Shown here: positions 1-9,904 of the stretch, one piece after another
Position numbering within the stretch: position 1 is the first letter of the stretch
Layout: each line of letters opens with the position of its first letter
From: an uncultured Marinobacter sp.
Lineage (GTDB): Bacteria > Pseudomonadota > Gammaproteobacteria > Pseudomonadales > Oleiphilaceae
Direction: 5' to 3'
Assembly (NCBI RefSeq): GCF_946886895.1
Contig: NZ_CAMPJO010000015.1
Coordinates: forward strand, 1 to 64,000
DNA: 64,000 bases
The notes under the pieces: model-generated
Told to the model about the DNA's origin: nothing
What the model saw: the letters and a program-made list of their open reading frames with translations, nothing else
Database searches by the model: none
Position numbers and translations under genes: made by a program

Positions 1-55
1 ACCTCCGACCGCCTGGTTCGTAGCCAGGTACTCTATCCAGCTGAGCTACAGCCGC
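1..55 (-). tRNA. tRNA-Arg(ACG), 3' end cut by window edge
   Basis: The minus strand begins GCGGCTG, followed by TA, a D-arm GCTCAGCTGGATAGAGT-type sequence and an anticodon stem-loop whose seven-base loop CTACGAA gives anticodon ACG. The variable loop and the first half of the T-arm are present. The T-loop, 3' acceptor strand and CCA lie beyond base 1. It follows tRNA-Ser in the same direction, as in the alaS-lysC-csrA-tRNA region of related gammaproteobacteria, so the two are probably one transcript. Confidence 0.93.
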
Positions 56-116
56 GCAATGATCACTTGCTGTGGTTGACTGCTACATCAACCTGTCTCA
101 CTTTCCCGGTAAAGGA

Positions 117-208
<92 letters not shown>

Positions 209-292
209 TTGAGAACGGGGCGTATACTACCATAATTTTTCTGTTTTCATAGGGTTGACACGAGTTTTTTGCCACCCGGCCAAACCCACCAG

Positions 293-331
293 AAAAAAGC
301 CGCCCGGGTTTCCCTCGGACGGCTTTTTTTC
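293..331 (-). terminator. Rho-independent terminator of csrA
   Basis: Read on the minus strand, a GCCGTCC/GGGCGGC stem with an internal GGG/CCC extension is preceded by a run of A and followed by six T. It starts three bases after the csrA stop codon. The flanking A and T runs could let it work from both sides, but the neighbouring tRNA genes are co-directional. Confidence 0.85.
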
Positions 332-333
332 TC

Positions 334-531
334 TCAGCGGTTGCCGGCTTCCGGCTCTTCCGAGTCTTTTTCCGACTGAATCCGCTGGTAAATTTCCTCG
401 CGGTGTACCGCAACTTCCTTCGGGGCGTTCACGCCAATGCGTACCTGATTGCCCTTTACCCCCAGGACGGTGACGGTAATATCGTCTCCGACCATCAGCG
501 TTTCGCCCACGCGGCGAGTCAAAATCAACAT
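334..531 (-). CDS. csrA: Carbon storage regulator CsrA/RsmA (65 aa)
   Basis: Small homodimeric RNA-binding protein that binds A(N)GGA motifs in mRNA leaders and blocks or changes translation. The N-terminus [10 protein letters not shown] (R6, R7) and the segment [12 protein letters not shown], holding the conserved arginine used for RNA contact, match CsrA closely; 65 residues is the usual length. I chose the ATG at 531 because an in-frame longer version adds only unconserved residues and a good Shine-Dalgarno (AAGGGA) precedes this ATG. The gene follows lysC in the same direction and ends in a terminator. Its own ribosome site overlaps GGA motifs, which suggests autoregulation. Confidence 0.97.
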   Translation of the reverse strand: MLILTRRVGETLMVGDDITVTVLGVKGNQVRIGVNAPKEVAVHREEIYQRIQSEKDSEEPEAGNR

Positions 532-546
532 ATCCCTTACTCCCTT
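532..546 (-). promoter_or_regulatory. csrA ribosome site with overlapping GGA (CsrA-type) motifs
   Basis: On the minus strand the start codon is preceded by AAGGGAGTAAGGGAT, which contains two GGA triplets spaced like CsrA sites, the second abutting ATG. In E. coli CsrA binds its own leader across the Shine-Dalgarno; the same arrangement here is an inference from sequence alone. The string GTATAAGGGA occurs twice on the minus strand, once here and once about 95 bases upstream. Confidence 0.45.
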
Positions 547-594
547 ATACAGAGCTGCCTGTTCCGACAATTGGTTTGTTATGTACTTCCTGCT

Positions 595-623
595 TTTATA
601 GTGAGATCACGACCTGAGCTAAA
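595..623 (-). promoter_or_regulatory. Possible sigma70-type promoter of csrA
   Basis: On the minus strand TATAAA (-10, plus positions 595-600) lies 17 bases after TTTAGC (plus 618-623). The -10 is strong and the -35 weak. It would give a leader of about 55 bases carrying several GGA motifs. Confidence 0.4.
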
Positions 624-719
624 GACGCACATTCCCTTATACGGTTCCGTGTTCTCATAGGCTCAATTAATGATTCCCTTATTGGCATCGCCCCGCAGAC
701 CGACCTTGTATCTGCGTTA

Positions 720-1955
720 TCAGGCTTCTTCTACCCCGGGCTTATCCAGTTCAAATGCGCTATGCAGCGCACGAACGGCAAGCTCAAGATATTTCTCATC
801 GATCACCACGGAGATTTTGATTTCAGACGTGGAGATCATCTGTATATTAATACCCTCGTTGGACAGCGCTGCAAACATTTTCGTCGCTACGCCCGCGTGG
901 GAGCGCATGCCAACCCCCACAATGCTGACCTTGGCGATCTTGCTGTCGCCGGTGACTTCACCGGTGCTCAGCTCATTGGCGACACTCTGCAGTACATCCT
1001 TGGCGCGCTTGAAATCATTGCGGTGCACGGTAAAGGTGAAGGCCGTCTTGTTGTCCTCACCCACGTTCTGAACGATCATGTCCACCTCAATGTTGGCGTC
1101 ACTGACCGGCTTAAGAATGCGAAGTGCACTGCCCGGGGTGTCAGGCACACCAGAGATGGTCAGTTTGGCTTCATCGCGGTTAAAGGCAATGCCGGAGACA
1201 ACCGGTTGTTCCATGGCGTTCTCATCCTCAAATGTAATCAGGGTACCCTCACCTTCCTGGAAGCTGGAAAGCACCCGTAACGGCACGTTGTATTTACCTG
1301 CAAATTCGACCGCACGAATCTGGAGTACTTTTGACCCCAGGCTCGCCATCTCGAGCATTTCCTCGAACGTGATCCGCGCCAACCGGCGCGCCGTATCGAC
1401 CACTCTGGGGTCGGTGGTATAAACACCGTCCACGTCGGTATAAATCTGACACTCATCGGCCTTCAGCGCAGCGGCCAGGGCAACGGCGGTGGTATCCGAA
1501 CCGCCCCGCCCCAGGGTGGTGATGTTGCCGCACTCGTCAATACCCTGGAACCCCGCCACGACAACCACACGGCCGGCATCCAGGTCTTCCCGCATGCGCT
1601 GCTCGTCGATCTGTTTGATCCGGGCCTTGGTGTGGCTGCTGTCAGTCAGGATGCGCACCTGAGCGCCGGTGTAGGAGCGAGCTTCGCAACCCAGCTTCTG
1701 TAATGCCATGGCAAGCAGTGCGATGGTCACCTGCTCGCCGGTCGACACCAGCACGTCCATCTCTCGGGGCGTGGGCTCGTCCATTATATTATTGGCCAGA
1801 GCAATCAGCCGGTTGGTTTCGCCGCTCATGGCCGAGACGACCACCACCACGTCATGACCTTCCCTGCGGAACCTGCACACTTTCTCTGCCACCGCTTCGA
1901 TACGCTCGGTTGTGCCGACCGACGTACCACCGAACTTCTGAACCAACAGAGCCAT
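720..1955 (-). CDS. lysC: Aspartate kinase (411 aa)
   Basis: Cytoplasmic enzyme that phosphorylates L-aspartate, the first step toward lysine, threonine, methionine and diaminopimelate. The ATP/aspartate motif KFGGTS lies at residues 7-12, GRGGSDTT at about 119-126, and two ACT regulatory domains fill roughly residues 265-411, so allosteric inhibition by lysine and/or threonine is expected. Length fits the single-function pseudomonad-type enzyme. An in-frame extension upstream to 2045 is unconserved; the ATG at 1955 has GGAAAG just upstream. It sits between alaS and csrA and has its own likely promoter in the alaS-lysC gap. Confidence 0.97.
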   Translation of the reverse strand: MALLVQKFGGTSVGTTERIEAVAEKVCRFRREGHDVVVVVSAMSGETNRLIALANNIMDEPTPREMDVLVSTGEQVTIALLAMALQKLGCEARSYTGAQVRILTDSSHTKARIKQIDEQRMREDLDAGRVVVVAGFQGIDECGNITTLGRGGSDTTAVALAAALKADECQIYTDVDGVYTTDPRVVDTARRLARITFEEMLEMASLGSKVLQIRAVEFAGKYNVPLRVLSSFQEGEGTLITFEDENAMEQPVVSGIAFNRDEAKLTISGVPDTPGSALRILKPVSDANIEVDMIVQNVGEDNKTAFTFTVHRNDFKRAKDVLQSVANELSTGEVTGDSKIAKVSIVGVGMRSHAGVATKMFAALSNEGINIQMISTSEIKISVVIDEKYLELAVRALHSAFELDKPGVEEA

Positions 1956-2024
1956 CTTCTTTCCAAATTCCAGAATGGGACTCACAGCGGGATCACGCAC
2001 CGCCAATCCAACAAAGCGGGCGAG

Positions 2025-2052
2025 ATTATAACCCTCTGCCCGCACCTGAAAA
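2025..2052 (-). promoter_or_regulatory. Likely lysC promoter
   Basis: In the gap after the alaS stop codon the minus strand has a consensus -10 TATAAT (plus 2025-2030) 16 bases after TTTTCA (plus 2047-2052). This would allow lysC-csrA expression independent of alaS, with a leader of about 60 bases. Confidence 0.6.
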
Positions 2053-2059
2053 CAGTTGC

Positions 2060-4690
2060 CTATGCGAGTTTTTCTGCAACCCAGGCCGGAACACCGGCCA
2101 GAGCTTCGGCCAGCTTTGACGGATCGCTGCCGCCGCCCTGGGCCATATCCGGCCGGCCACCGCCCTTGCCATCGACTTGTGCCGCCAGGTGTTTCATCAG
2201 GTCACCGGCCTTGATTTTTCCGGTAGCCGACTTGGACACGCCCGCCACCAGGGTCACCTTGCCGTCTTCGACACTGGCCAGGACAACCACGCCGTCCCCA
2301 AGCTTGTTTTTCAACTGGTCGGCGGTTTCCATCAACGCCTTCCGGTCGGCGCCGTCGAGTTCCGAGGCCACCACCTTCAGGCCCGCAACCTCCACGGCGG
2401 AGGCGGCCAGATCGGTACCGGCAGAACTCGCCAGCCTGGCTTTCAGGGCATCCACCTCTTTCTCGAGCTGGCGATTCCGGTCAATGGTTTGCTGAACCTT
2501 TTCAACGACTGTGTCGCGGGTGGCCTTCACCAGTCGGGCGGTCTCCCGCAGGGTATGCTCTGTGCCGTCCACCCACGCCAGGGCGCCAAAGCCGGTTACG
2601 GCCTCGATGCGGCGAACACCGGATGAAATGCCGCTCTCGGAGGTAATCCGGAACAGCCCGATATCACCGGTGCGACTGACATGCGTACCCCCGCAGAGCT
2701 CAACGGAGTAGTTATCGGACCCCATACTCAGCACCCGCACTACATCACCGTATTTCTCGCCGAACAGCGCCACAGCACCCTTCTCCTGGGCTTTCTCCAT
2801 GTCGGTGATTTCGGTCCGCACGAGGGTGTTGTCAAGAATCTGCTCGTTGACCTGGTGCTCGATGTCCTTGAGTTGCGCCGGCGTCACCGCTTCGAAATGG
2901 GAGAAATCAAAGCGCAACTTGTCCGGATCCACCAGCGACCCCTTCTGACTCACGTGCTCACCCAGCACGTTACGCAGAGCCGCGTGGAGCAGGTGGGTCG
3001 CGGAATGATTGCGCTTGGTGCGCTCCCGCCGGGCGTGATCGATCCGGGCATCCACCTCCAGCCCCGGGAACAGCTCGCCCTCAATCAGGGTGCCCAGGTG
3101 CAGGTGGTTTTCGCCTTCCTTCCGGGTATCGGTTACCTGAAAACGGCCACCGCTCCAGGTCAGCAGGCCGGTATCACCCACCTGGCCACCAGATTCCGCG
3201 TAAAACGGTGTGCGCTTGAGCACGACAACGGCTTCGTCACCGGCTTCCGCGGCCTTTTCCTCACCCCCGACGATCACCGCACGGATCGTTTCATGGCCAT
3301 CGATGTGTTCATAACCGGTAAACTCCGTCCGCCCTTCGATCTGCAGGCCCGCGGCGTTGTAATCGATACCGAACTTGCTGGCGGCCCGGGCCCGGTCACG
3401 CTGGGCTTCCATGGCCTGCTCGTAACCCTCGTAATCCAGGGTCAGCCCCCGCTCGCGGGCGATATCGTTGGTCAGATCCACCGGGAACCCGTAGGTGTCA
3501 TACAGGGTGAAGATGGTATGTCCGGGAATTTCGGAGCCTTTCAGCTCGGCAATATCCTGCTCCAGCAACCGCAGACCCTTATCCAGAGTCTTGGCAAACT
3601 GCTCCTCTTCCTGCAGAAGCACCTTTTCAATCTGCTTCCGGCTGCTCACCAGTTGCGGGTAAGCATCTCCCATCAGCTCAACCAGGGCTCCGGTAAGCTT
3701 ATGGAAGAACGGCTGGCTGGCCCCCAGCTTGTTGCCATGGCGTGCCGCCCGCCGAATGATGCGGCGAAGCACAAAACCACGCCCTTCATTGGACGGCATC
3801 ACACCATCGCTGATCAGGAAGGCGCAGGACCGGATATGGTCCGCCACGACCCGGAGCGAAGCTTCCGTGGTCGCCACGCCACCAAGAATATCGGACGCGG
3901 CTTTCAGCAGATCCTGGAACAGATCGATTTCATAGTTGCTGTGTACTCCCTGCAACACGGCGGTGATACGCTCCAGCCCCATGCCGGTGTCGACCGAGGG
4001 CTTGGGCAGATTCAGCATCTCGCCATCAGCGGTGCGGTTATACTGCATGAAGACCACGTTCCAGATCTCGATGTACCGGTCGCCATCCTCTTCCGGACTT
4101 CCGGGAGGGCCGCCGGCGACATCCGGGCCGTGGTCATAGAAAATTTCCGTACACGGGCCGCAGGGGCCGGTATCGCCCATTTGCCAGAAATTGTCCGATG
4201 CGTACCGGCCACCCTTGTTGTCGCCAATGCGTACGATCCGGTCTGCCGGCACACCGATTTCCCGGTTCCAGATCTCGTAGGCCTCGTCGTCGTCGGCGTA
4301 CACCGTCACCCAGAGCTTTTCCGCGGGCAGATTCAGCCACTGCTCACCGGTCAGGAACGTCCAGGCGTAGTTAATGGCTTCGCGCTTGAAATAGTCGCCA
4401 AAACTGAAGTTACCGAGCATCTCAAAGAACGTGTGGTGGCGCGCGGTGTAACCCACGTTTTCCAGATCGTTATGTTTGCCGCCGGCGCGCACGCATTTCT
4501 GGGATGTCGTGGCCCGGTTGTAATCCCGCGCTTCCCGACCGAGAAAGACATCTTTGAACTGATTCATCCCGGCATTGGTAAACAGCAGCGTCGGGTCATC
4601 CGCAGGAACCAGGGAACTGCTTGAAACGATGGTATGGCCTTGCTGCCTGAAATAGTCGAGGAATGCCTGTCGCAATTCTGCGGTTTTCAT
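2060..4690 (-). CDS. alaS: Alanyl-tRNA synthetase (876 aa)
   Basis: Charges tRNA-Ala and edits mischarged Ser/Gly. The class II catalytic core starts at the N-terminus ([12 protein letters not shown], then the FTNAGM motif). The editing domain zinc/active-site motif [11 protein letters not shown] is near residue 558 and CGGTHV near residue 663, followed by a C-terminal coiled coil and a C-Ala/DHHA1 domain ending in [16 protein letters not shown] sequence. Length is normal for the bacterial enzyme. It is the first gene of the alaS-lysC-csrA block; the RDD gene diverges from it across about 140 bases. Confidence 0.98.
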   Translation of the reverse strand: MKTAELRQAFLDYFRQQGHTIVSSSSLVPADDPTLLFTNAGMNQFKDVFLGREARDYNRATTSQKCVRAGGKHNDLENVGYTARHHTFFEMLGNFSFGDYFKREAINYAWTFLTGEQWLNLPAEKLWVTVYADDDEAYEIWNREIGVPADRIVRIGDNKGGRYASDNFWQMGDTGPCGPCTEIFYDHGPDVAGGPPGSPEEDGDRYIEIWNVVFMQYNRTADGEMLNLPKPSVDTGMGLERITAVLQGVHSNYEIDLFQDLLKAASDILGGVATTEASLRVVADHIRSCAFLISDGVMPSNEGRGFVLRRIIRRAARHGNKLGASQPFFHKLTGALVELMGDAYPQLVSSRKQIEKVLLQEEEQFAKTLDKGLRLLEQDIAELKGSEIPGHTIFTLYDTYGFPVDLTNDIARERGLTLDYEGYEQAMEAQRDRARAASKFGIDYNAAGLQIEGRTEFTGYEHIDGHETIRAVIVGGEEKAAEAGDEAVVVLKRTPFYAESGGQVGDTGLLTWSGGRFQVTDTRKEGENHLHLGTLIEGELFPGLEVDARIDHARRERTKRNHSATHLLHAALRNVLGEHVSQKGSLVDPDKLRFDFSHFEAVTPAQLKDIEHQVNEQILDNTLVRTEITDMEKAQEKGAVALFGEKYGDVVRVLSMGSDNYSVELCGGTHVSRTGDIGLFRITSESGISSGVRRIEAVTGFGALAWVDGTEHTLRETARLVKATRDTVVEKVQQTIDRNRQLEKEVDALKARLASSAGTDLAASAVEVAGLKVVASELDGADRKALMETADQLKNKLGDGVVVLASVEDGKVTLVAGVSKSATGKIKAGDLMKHLAAQVDGKGGGRPDMAQGGGSDPSKLAEALAGVPAWVAEKLA

Positions 4691-4831
4691 AGCCCTTTGA
4701 TACCTTTCCAGAAACCCGCCGTAGGAAACGGCCGGTCCGCGGTTGAATACGAATACTTACATGCGTGTGCAAATCCGCTACTCTAGCACACGCCGAGAAC
4801 AGGAAAAACGTGAAACATCACAGGAGAACCC

Positions 4832-5371
4832 ATGCCCCGACGCTTTCACGACGCCGAGGAACTGCTGCCACCAGCCACCGCATTCAAGCGCGCCCTGGCG
4901 ATTATCTATGACGGCCTGATCAGCATCGCGGTACTGCTCGTGGCCACCTGGATCTATACAATAATTGCCGGCTGGATCACCGGCTGGGACCAATACGAAC
5001 AAATGGCCGAAGCCGGTCAGCTTTCCGGCGATCCCGGGCTCACCTTTACCCTGTTTCTCGTGCTCTACCTGTTCTTCGGGTATTTCTGGACCCGAATTGG
5101 CCAAACGCTGGGCATGCAGGTGTGGCGGATCCGCATTGAAAACCTGGATGGCACCCCGGTTAGCTGGAGCCAGGCATTACGCCGCTACGTTACCGCCGCC
5201 GCCGTCATCTTCCTGACCCTGCTGGCCAGCCATTATCTCGGTGAGGCCACGCTGTTCGTGACCGTTCCGGCGCTCATTGCCCTGTTTTTCCCGATCAATG
5301 GCCTGTCGGTCACCGACCGGCTGTCCGACAGCGTCGTGGTCGCGGTACCAAAAGCGCTCAACACGCCCTGA
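4832..5371 (+). CDS. RDD family membrane protein (179 aa)
   Basis: An RDD-domain protein of unknown substrate. The family signature arginine and first aspartate are in RALAIIYDGLI near residues 20-30, followed by hydrophobic segments at roughly 27-48, 71-92 and 122-160. A conserved TLGMQVWRIRI segment lies between the second and third. An AGGAG site six bases before the ATG supports the start. It diverges from alaS and converges on lptG with a 10-base gap. RDD proteins have been linked to ion or solute transport in some bacteria; no function can be assigned here. Confidence 0.85.
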   Translation: MPRRFHDAEELLPPATAFKRALAIIYDGLISIAVLLVATWIYTIIAGWITGWDQYEQMAEAGQLSGDPGLTFTLFLVLYLFFGYFWTRIGQTLGMQVWRIRIENLDGTPVSWSQALRRYVTAAAVIFLTLLASHYLGEATLFVTVPALIALFFPINGLSVTDRLSDSVVVAVPKALNTP

Positions 5372-5381
5372 CGGATTAAGG

Positions 5382-6443
5382 TTAACCGGCCCGCTTCATC
5401 AGTACAGCACCCACCACGGCATTGATCGCAATCGGAATGAGAATGGCCAGCAGCGGATTGAAGCCGTACACCAGGCTCATTGGACCCAACAGGTCTTGCA
5501 TGTACTTGAACAGCAAACCCACGAGCAACCCGGTAAACACCCGGAAGCCCATAGTGACGGAACGCAGCGGTCCGAAAATAAAGGAGATCGCCACCAGCAC
5601 CATCACGGCGGTTCCCAGTGGCATCAGTGCCTTCTTCCAGAACGCCAGCCAGTAGGGCGAGGCGTTCAGATCCTGCTTGCCCAGATAGTTGGCATAGGTG
5701 TACAGACCGGTCATGGACAGGTTTTCCGGCTTCACAATCAGTACGCTCAGCACACCCGGCGAAAGCCCGGTCTCCCAGCGCCGGGTCCGGTGGGTTTCCA
5801 GGCGGGTTTCCCGTTCTTCGATGTGGGTTGTGCGAACGTTTTCCAGCAACCAGTAATCCCCCTGGTAGATCGCACGCTCGGCAAAGCTGGCCGAGGTTAA
5901 CTGACGCTGATCATCGAACCGGAACAGCGAGACACCATGCAGAACTCCGTTCGGCTGAACAGCATTCAGGTGCATGAACACATCCCCTTCCCGGTGCCAG
6001 ACGCCGGAGGCCGAAGCCACATTGGTGCCGGCCCCGAGGGCCACCGCTTTGGTGCTCTGGGCAACACGCTCTGCCGGGGGGGCGACATACTCACCAATCG
6101 CAACGCCCAGCACCACGACCACCAGCGCCGGCTTCATGGCAGACCAGACAATCCGCTTCAGCGACACCCCGGCGGCCCGGATCACCGTCAGTTCCGACGA
6201 GCTGGCCATGGATCCAAGCCCCACCAGACACCCCATGAAGGCGCCAAGGGGCAAATAATCATAAATACGGCGCGGTAGCGTCAGGAACACGTACCAGAGT
6301 GCCTGCAGGGTCTGGTAATCATTGCGGGTGTCATCCAGCTCCGCGATGAAGGCAAAGATGATATCCAGGGACAGCACCACCACCATAACCAGCAACATGG
6401 CGCCACCCACGGTGCGCATCACATAGCCATCAATACGACGCAT
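5382..6443 (-). CDS. lptG: LPS export permease LptG (353 aa)
   Basis: One of the two membrane subunits of the LptB2FG exporter that extracts lipopolysaccharide from the inner membrane and pushes it to the LptC/A/D bridge. Three membrane segments near the N-terminus (about 13-35, 55-80, 97-118), a periplasmic beta-jellyroll region (about 130-265) and three C-terminal segments (about 270-350) match LptF/LptG topology. The lptF stop overlaps its start by 14 bases, so the two are co-translated. lptG is the downstream member, as usual. Confidence 0.95.
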   Translation of the reverse strand: MRRIDGYVMRTVGGAMLLVMVVVLSLDIIFAFIAELDDTRNDYQTLQALWYVFLTLPRRIYDYLPLGAFMGCLVGLGSMASSSELTVIRAAGVSLKRIVWSAMKPALVVVVLGVAIGEYVAPPAERVAQSTKAVALGAGTNVASASGVWHREGDVFMHLNAVQPNGVLHGVSLFRFDDQRQLTSASFAERAIYQGDYWLLENVRTTHIEERETRLETHRTRRWETGLSPGVLSVLIVKPENLSMTGLYTYANYLGKQDLNASPYWLAFWKKALMPLGTAVMVLVAISFIFGPLRSVTMGFRVFTGLLVGLLFKYMQDLLGPMSLVYGFNPLLAILIPIAINAVVGAVLMKRAG

Positions 6444-7560
6444 TGGTGCTCTCCATGCCTGCCCTGCCTGCCAGGGCTCGCGTCAACCGGCGCCGATGCA
6501 GCCAGGCCGGGCCAAACTGCAGCCACAGGCCCAACACCAGGAACAGCCCGTGCACCCACAGCATGCCGATCCATTCCGGCACCTTCCGGTCCGCCAGGGC
6601 GTCGCGGGCAACAATCAACAGGCCGAGATAGGTGATGTACACCAGCATCGCCGGCAGCAAATGGAAAAACCGCCCCTGCCGTGGGTTGACGCGACTCAGG
6701 CTCACCGCCAGCAGAGTGACAATGGGCACGATCAGCGGAAGCGAGAAGCGCCAGTGCAACAGGGCCCGATCCTCGGGGTTGTCCGACCGCATCAGCGCCA
6801 GGGTACTGACACCCTCCTCCAGCTCCCGACTCCCGGCCTCGCCCCCTTCAATCTTCAGGCCGTAGGCATCGAACCGGGTGATGCTGTAATCCAATTGCCC
6901 GGGAACCCCGGCAAACCGCCCGCCTTCCTCCAGAACCAGGAACCGGCTCCCGGTTTCCTGATCAATCAGTTGGGAGCCTGCGTCTGCCGTAATGATGGTC
7001 AGACCCTTGCCGCCGGGGGTAAATTCAGCGATAAATACACCCTGCAGTTGCCGCTTGTCGTCACTGAGCCCCTCGGTGTAAGTCACCCGCTCCCCGGAGG
7101 TGAAATCCTGGAACCGGCCCGGCGCCAGCATTTCAAATTCCGTGGCCTTGCGCTGCTCATTGAAAATGTTCTCAACCTGCTTCATGCCCCAGGGCGACAC
7201 ATACAGGCTCATGGCGCCAACCATCAGCATCACCGGCAGACTGCCGAGCAACGTCTTCCACAACAGGGCTTTATCACTCACCCCGCAAGCGAGCAGAACC
7301 GTCATCTCGCTTTCCAGGTACATGCGCCCGTAGGCCAGCAGAATGCCGATAAACAGCCCCAGGGGAAGAATGAGCTCGAGAAAACCCGGGAACCGGTAGG
7401 CCATAATCTCAAACAGCACGCCCGCTGCAATCTCACCCTCCGCGGCACTCCCCAGGTACTTGAGGAAACGGCCACTCATGAACACCAGCAACAGAATGCC
7501 CGACACGGCAACCATGCTGATCATGACCTGGCGGATAAGGTAGCGGAAAATAATGCTCAA
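6430..7560 (-). CDS. lptF: LPS export permease LptF (376 aa)
   Basis: Partner of LptG in the LptB2FG lipopolysaccharide exporter. It has the same plan: membrane segments at about 12-35, 50-75 and 95-118, a periplasmic domain (about 130-270), then three more segments. The N-terminus SIIFRYLIRQV is typical. The start is a TTG at 7560, weakly supported by AGAGAG upstream; no ATG gives a full-length protein. It diverges from pepA across 251 bases, an arrangement shared with Pseudomonas. Confidence 0.95.
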   Translation of the reverse strand: MSIIFRYLIRQVMISMVAVSGILLLVFMSGRFLKYLGSAAEGEIAAGVLFEIMAYRFPGFLELILPLGLFIGILLAYGRMYLESEMTVLLACGVSDKALLWKTLLGSLPVMLMVGAMSLYVSPWGMKQVENIFNEQRKATEFEMLAPGRFQDFTSGERVTYTEGLSDDKRQLQGVFIAEFTPGGKGLTIITADAGSQLIDQETGSRFLVLEEGGRFAGVPGQLDYSITRFDAYGLKIEGGEAGSRELEEGVSTLALMRSDNPEDRALLHWRFSLPLIVPIVTLLAVSLSRVNPRQGRFFHLLPAMLVYITYLGLLIVARDALADRKVPEWIGMLWVHGLFLVLGLWLQFGPAWLHRRRLTRALAGRAGMESTNASY

Positions 7561-7811
7561 ATCGGTCTCTCTGGCCGTATCCGGTGAAACGTGGAGGATG
7601 CTGGGAACTGCGCGTATTCTATGTAACCTTGATGCTGAATGACAGAGTAGCGGTATTACACCAACATGAAGGGCCGAACATTCATGTGAACGCCGCCAGG
7701 TGCTTGATAATTTTCACGTCAGCCCCAATGCTAGACAGGATGCAGTACATCACAATCAAGAACGATTCCCGCCGTCGGCGGACGTCGCCCGGATAAACAA
7801 CAGGAGTTGCC

Positions 7812-9305
7812 ATGAATTTCAGCCTGAGCAATAAAGCCATCGCCAGCATCAAAGCAGACTGCCTCGTTGTCGGCCTGCCTGAAAAAGGCACCTGGCCGCA
7901 ATCCACCAACCAGGCAGATGAGGCACTCGGCGGGCTGATCAGGAAACTCCAGAAAGCCGGCGATCTCACCGGCAAGAACGCCACCACGGCTGCCATTCCG
8001 TTGACGGACCAGCCCTGGAACCGCCTGCTGGTGGTTGGCACCGGCACCGATACCGATCGAACGCCGGCGAATTACCGCAAGGCCCTGATCGCCATGATGA
8101 CCGCCTTCAAGGATGGCCCCTCCAAAAGCGTCGCCGTGGCACTGGCAGATACCCCGGTAACCGGCGAAGATGCCATCAGCTCCGAGGCCGCCCGTCTCAG
8201 CCTGATCGGCCGCACCCTGGAAGATCAGCTCTATACCTTCAGCGACTTCAAGAGTGAAAAGCCGGCTGCCCGCAAACTGAATAAAGTCGTTGTGGTGGCC
8301 TCCAGTGCCGCCAGGGACCTGAAGGATGCGTTTAATCTCGGCCTCGCCACCGGTCGCGGCATGAACCTCACCCGCGACCTGGGCAACACCCCGCCCAACA
8401 TCTGCCATCCGGAATGGCTGGCGCAGCAAGCCAAGAAGATGGCCAAGGACTACGACTGCATCAAGACCGACGTCCTTGACGAAAAGCAGATGGAAAAGAT
8501 GGGCATGAATACCATCCTCGCCGTCGGCAAGGGCAGCACCCAGCCCCCCAGGCTGATCGTGATGGAATACCGGGGCGGCAAGGCCAAGGACAAACCCCAT
8601 GTTCTGGTGGGTAAAGGTATCACCTTCGACACCGGCGGCATCAGCCTCAAGCCCGGCGAAGGCATGGACGAAATGAAGTACGACATGGGCGGTTCCGCCA
8701 GCGTCTTCGGCGCCATGAAAGTGCTGGCCGAAACCCAGCCCAAAATCAACGTGGTAGCCGTGATCGCCGCCGCCGAGAACATGCCGGACGGCGGCGCCTC
8801 ACGCCCGGGCGACATCGTCACCACCCTCTCCGGCATGACCGTGGAAATCCTCAACACCGACGCCGAAGGCCGCCTGGTGCTGTGCGATGCCCTCACCTAC
8901 GTGAAAAAATTCGACCCGGCCGCCGTGATCGACCTGGCCACCCTCACCGGTGCCTGCATCATCGCCCTGGGCAACCACGCCACCGGCCTGCTGGCCAACA
9001 ACGACGAACTGGCCAACGAACTGCTGGCCGCCGGTGAACGTGCCGGCGACCGTGCCTGGCGCCTGCCGCTGTGGGACGAATACCAGAGCCAGTTGGACAG
9101 CAACTTCGCCGACATGGCCAACATCGGCGGCCGCCCGGCCGGCACCATCACCGCCGCCTGCTTCCTGTCCCGGTTCGCCAAGGACTACCGCTGGGCCCAC
9201 CTGGACATCGCCGGCACCGCCTGGCACTCCGGTAAAGCCAAAGGCTCGTCAGGGCGCCCGGTCCCCTTGCTGGTCGACTACCTGATGTCCCATGCCGGAA
9301 AATAA
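7812..9305 (+). CDS. pepA: Leucyl aminopeptidase PepA (497 aa)
   Basis: Cytosolic dizinc M17 aminopeptidase; in enterobacteria it also acts as a DNA-binding accessory protein. The metal-binding motif VGKGITFDTGG is near residues 267-277 and the signature NTDAEGRL near residue 347. An N-terminal regulatory/DNA-binding domain precedes the catalytic C-terminal half. AGGAG lies five to six bases before the ATG. The holC start codon lies inside the pepA 3' end (14-base overlap), and valS follows, the conserved pepA-holC-valS order. Confidence 0.97.
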   Translation: MNFSLSNKAIASIKADCLVVGLPEKGTWPQSTNQADEALGGLIRKLQKAGDLTGKNATTAAIPLTDQPWNRLLVVGTGTDTDRTPANYRKALIAMMTAFKDGPSKSVAVALADTPVTGEDAISSEAARLSLIGRTLEDQLYTFSDFKSEKPAARKLNKVVVVASSAARDLKDAFNLGLATGRGMNLTRDLGNTPPNICHPEWLAQQAKKMAKDYDCIKTDVLDEKQMEKMGMNTILAVGKGSTQPPRLIVMEYRGGKAKDKPHVLVGKGITFDTGGISLKPGEGMDEMKYDMGGSASVFGAMKVLAETQPKINVVAVIAAAENMPDGGASRPGDIVTTLSGMTVEILNTDAEGRLVLCDALTYVKKFDPAAVIDLATLTGACIIALGNHATGLLANNDELANELLAAGERAGDRAWRLPLWDEYQSQLDSNFADMANIGGRPAGTITAACFLSRFAKDYRWAHLDIAGTAWHSGKAKGSSGRPVPLLVDYLMSHAGK

Positions 9306-9822
9306 TCCGACCGCTATCGACGGGCAAGGCAACCCGGAAACCGGCAGCCCCGCTGCCGGCTCCTCCGACCAGGAAGACCGGAACCAGCGCTACTGGTTCC
9401 ACATCCTCGCCCAGAACACCCCCGCCGCCCGCAACCTCCACGCCGCCAGACTCGTGGACAAAGCCTGGCAGCAGGGAGACCGCGTGTGCATCGTCTGCGA
9501 TACGGCACGGCACGCCGAAGAACTGGACGAACTGCTCTGGAACTTCAGCCCGGATGCATTCATCCCCCACAGCGTGGTTCCCGACTCCGCAACCACCTGT
9601 ACCGACCCCGTGGGCATCCTGCTCTGCCCGCCCGGCCCGGAGGATTGGGATACCGTGATCATCCTCTCGGCAATGCTGCCAGCAGATGCCGACCGGTTTA
9701 AACGGCTGGCTCTGGTTGCCCATAATGACCCGAATGTTCTCAGTCAGGCCCGGTCGCATTTCAAGCAGTTGCGGGCGTTGGGGATTGAGCCGAGGGTGCA
9801 TGATCAGAGGAAGCGGGGGTAG
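9292..9822 (+). CDS. holC: DNA polymerase III chi subunit (176 aa)
   Basis: Chi links the clamp-loader complex (through psi) to single-strand binding protein at the replication fork. The chi domain starts near residue 33 (YWFHIL) and contains ARLVDKAWQQGDRVCIVC and an ELLWNFSPDAFIPH motif typical of the family. The first 30 residues are a Gly/Pro/Asn-rich extension that I do not recognise; a shorter start is not evident. It overlaps the pepA end by 14 bases. Its stop codon sits inside a REP-like palindrome. Confidence 0.9.
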   Translation: MPENNPTAIDGQGNPETGSPAAGSSDQEDRNQRYWFHILAQNTPAARNLHAARLVDKAWQQGDRVCIVCDTARHAEELDELLWNFSPDAFIPHSVVPDSATTCTDPVGILLCPPGPEDWDTVIILSAMLPADADRFKRLALVAHNDPNVLSQARSHFKQLRALGIEPRVHDQRKRG

Positions 9823-9858
9823 GTTTTTGTCGGGTTACGCTTTGCTAACCCGACCTAC
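9819..9858 (+). repeat. REP-like palindrome at the holC stop codon
   Basis: The sequence TCGGGTTA then an eight-base loop then TAACCCGA forms a perfect 8-bp stem, extended by GTAGG/CCTAC with a six-base bulge on the left side. This unit (GTAGG-TCGGGTTA core) is a repeat type I remember from many proteobacterial genomes as a REP-like palindrome. The holC TAG stop is inside the left arm, so the hairpin would end the pepA-holC message. Confidence 0.7.
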
Positions 9859-9904
9859 GATTAGTGGAGCCCCAAATCCCGGCGAGTCGCGCCAGAGTCA
9901 GACC

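Noticed and set aside
2681..4624. 647-codon open frame on the plus strand opposite alaS
   Set aside because: Antisense shadow of a high-GC conserved gene; no recognisable domain, and alaS on the other strand is unambiguous.
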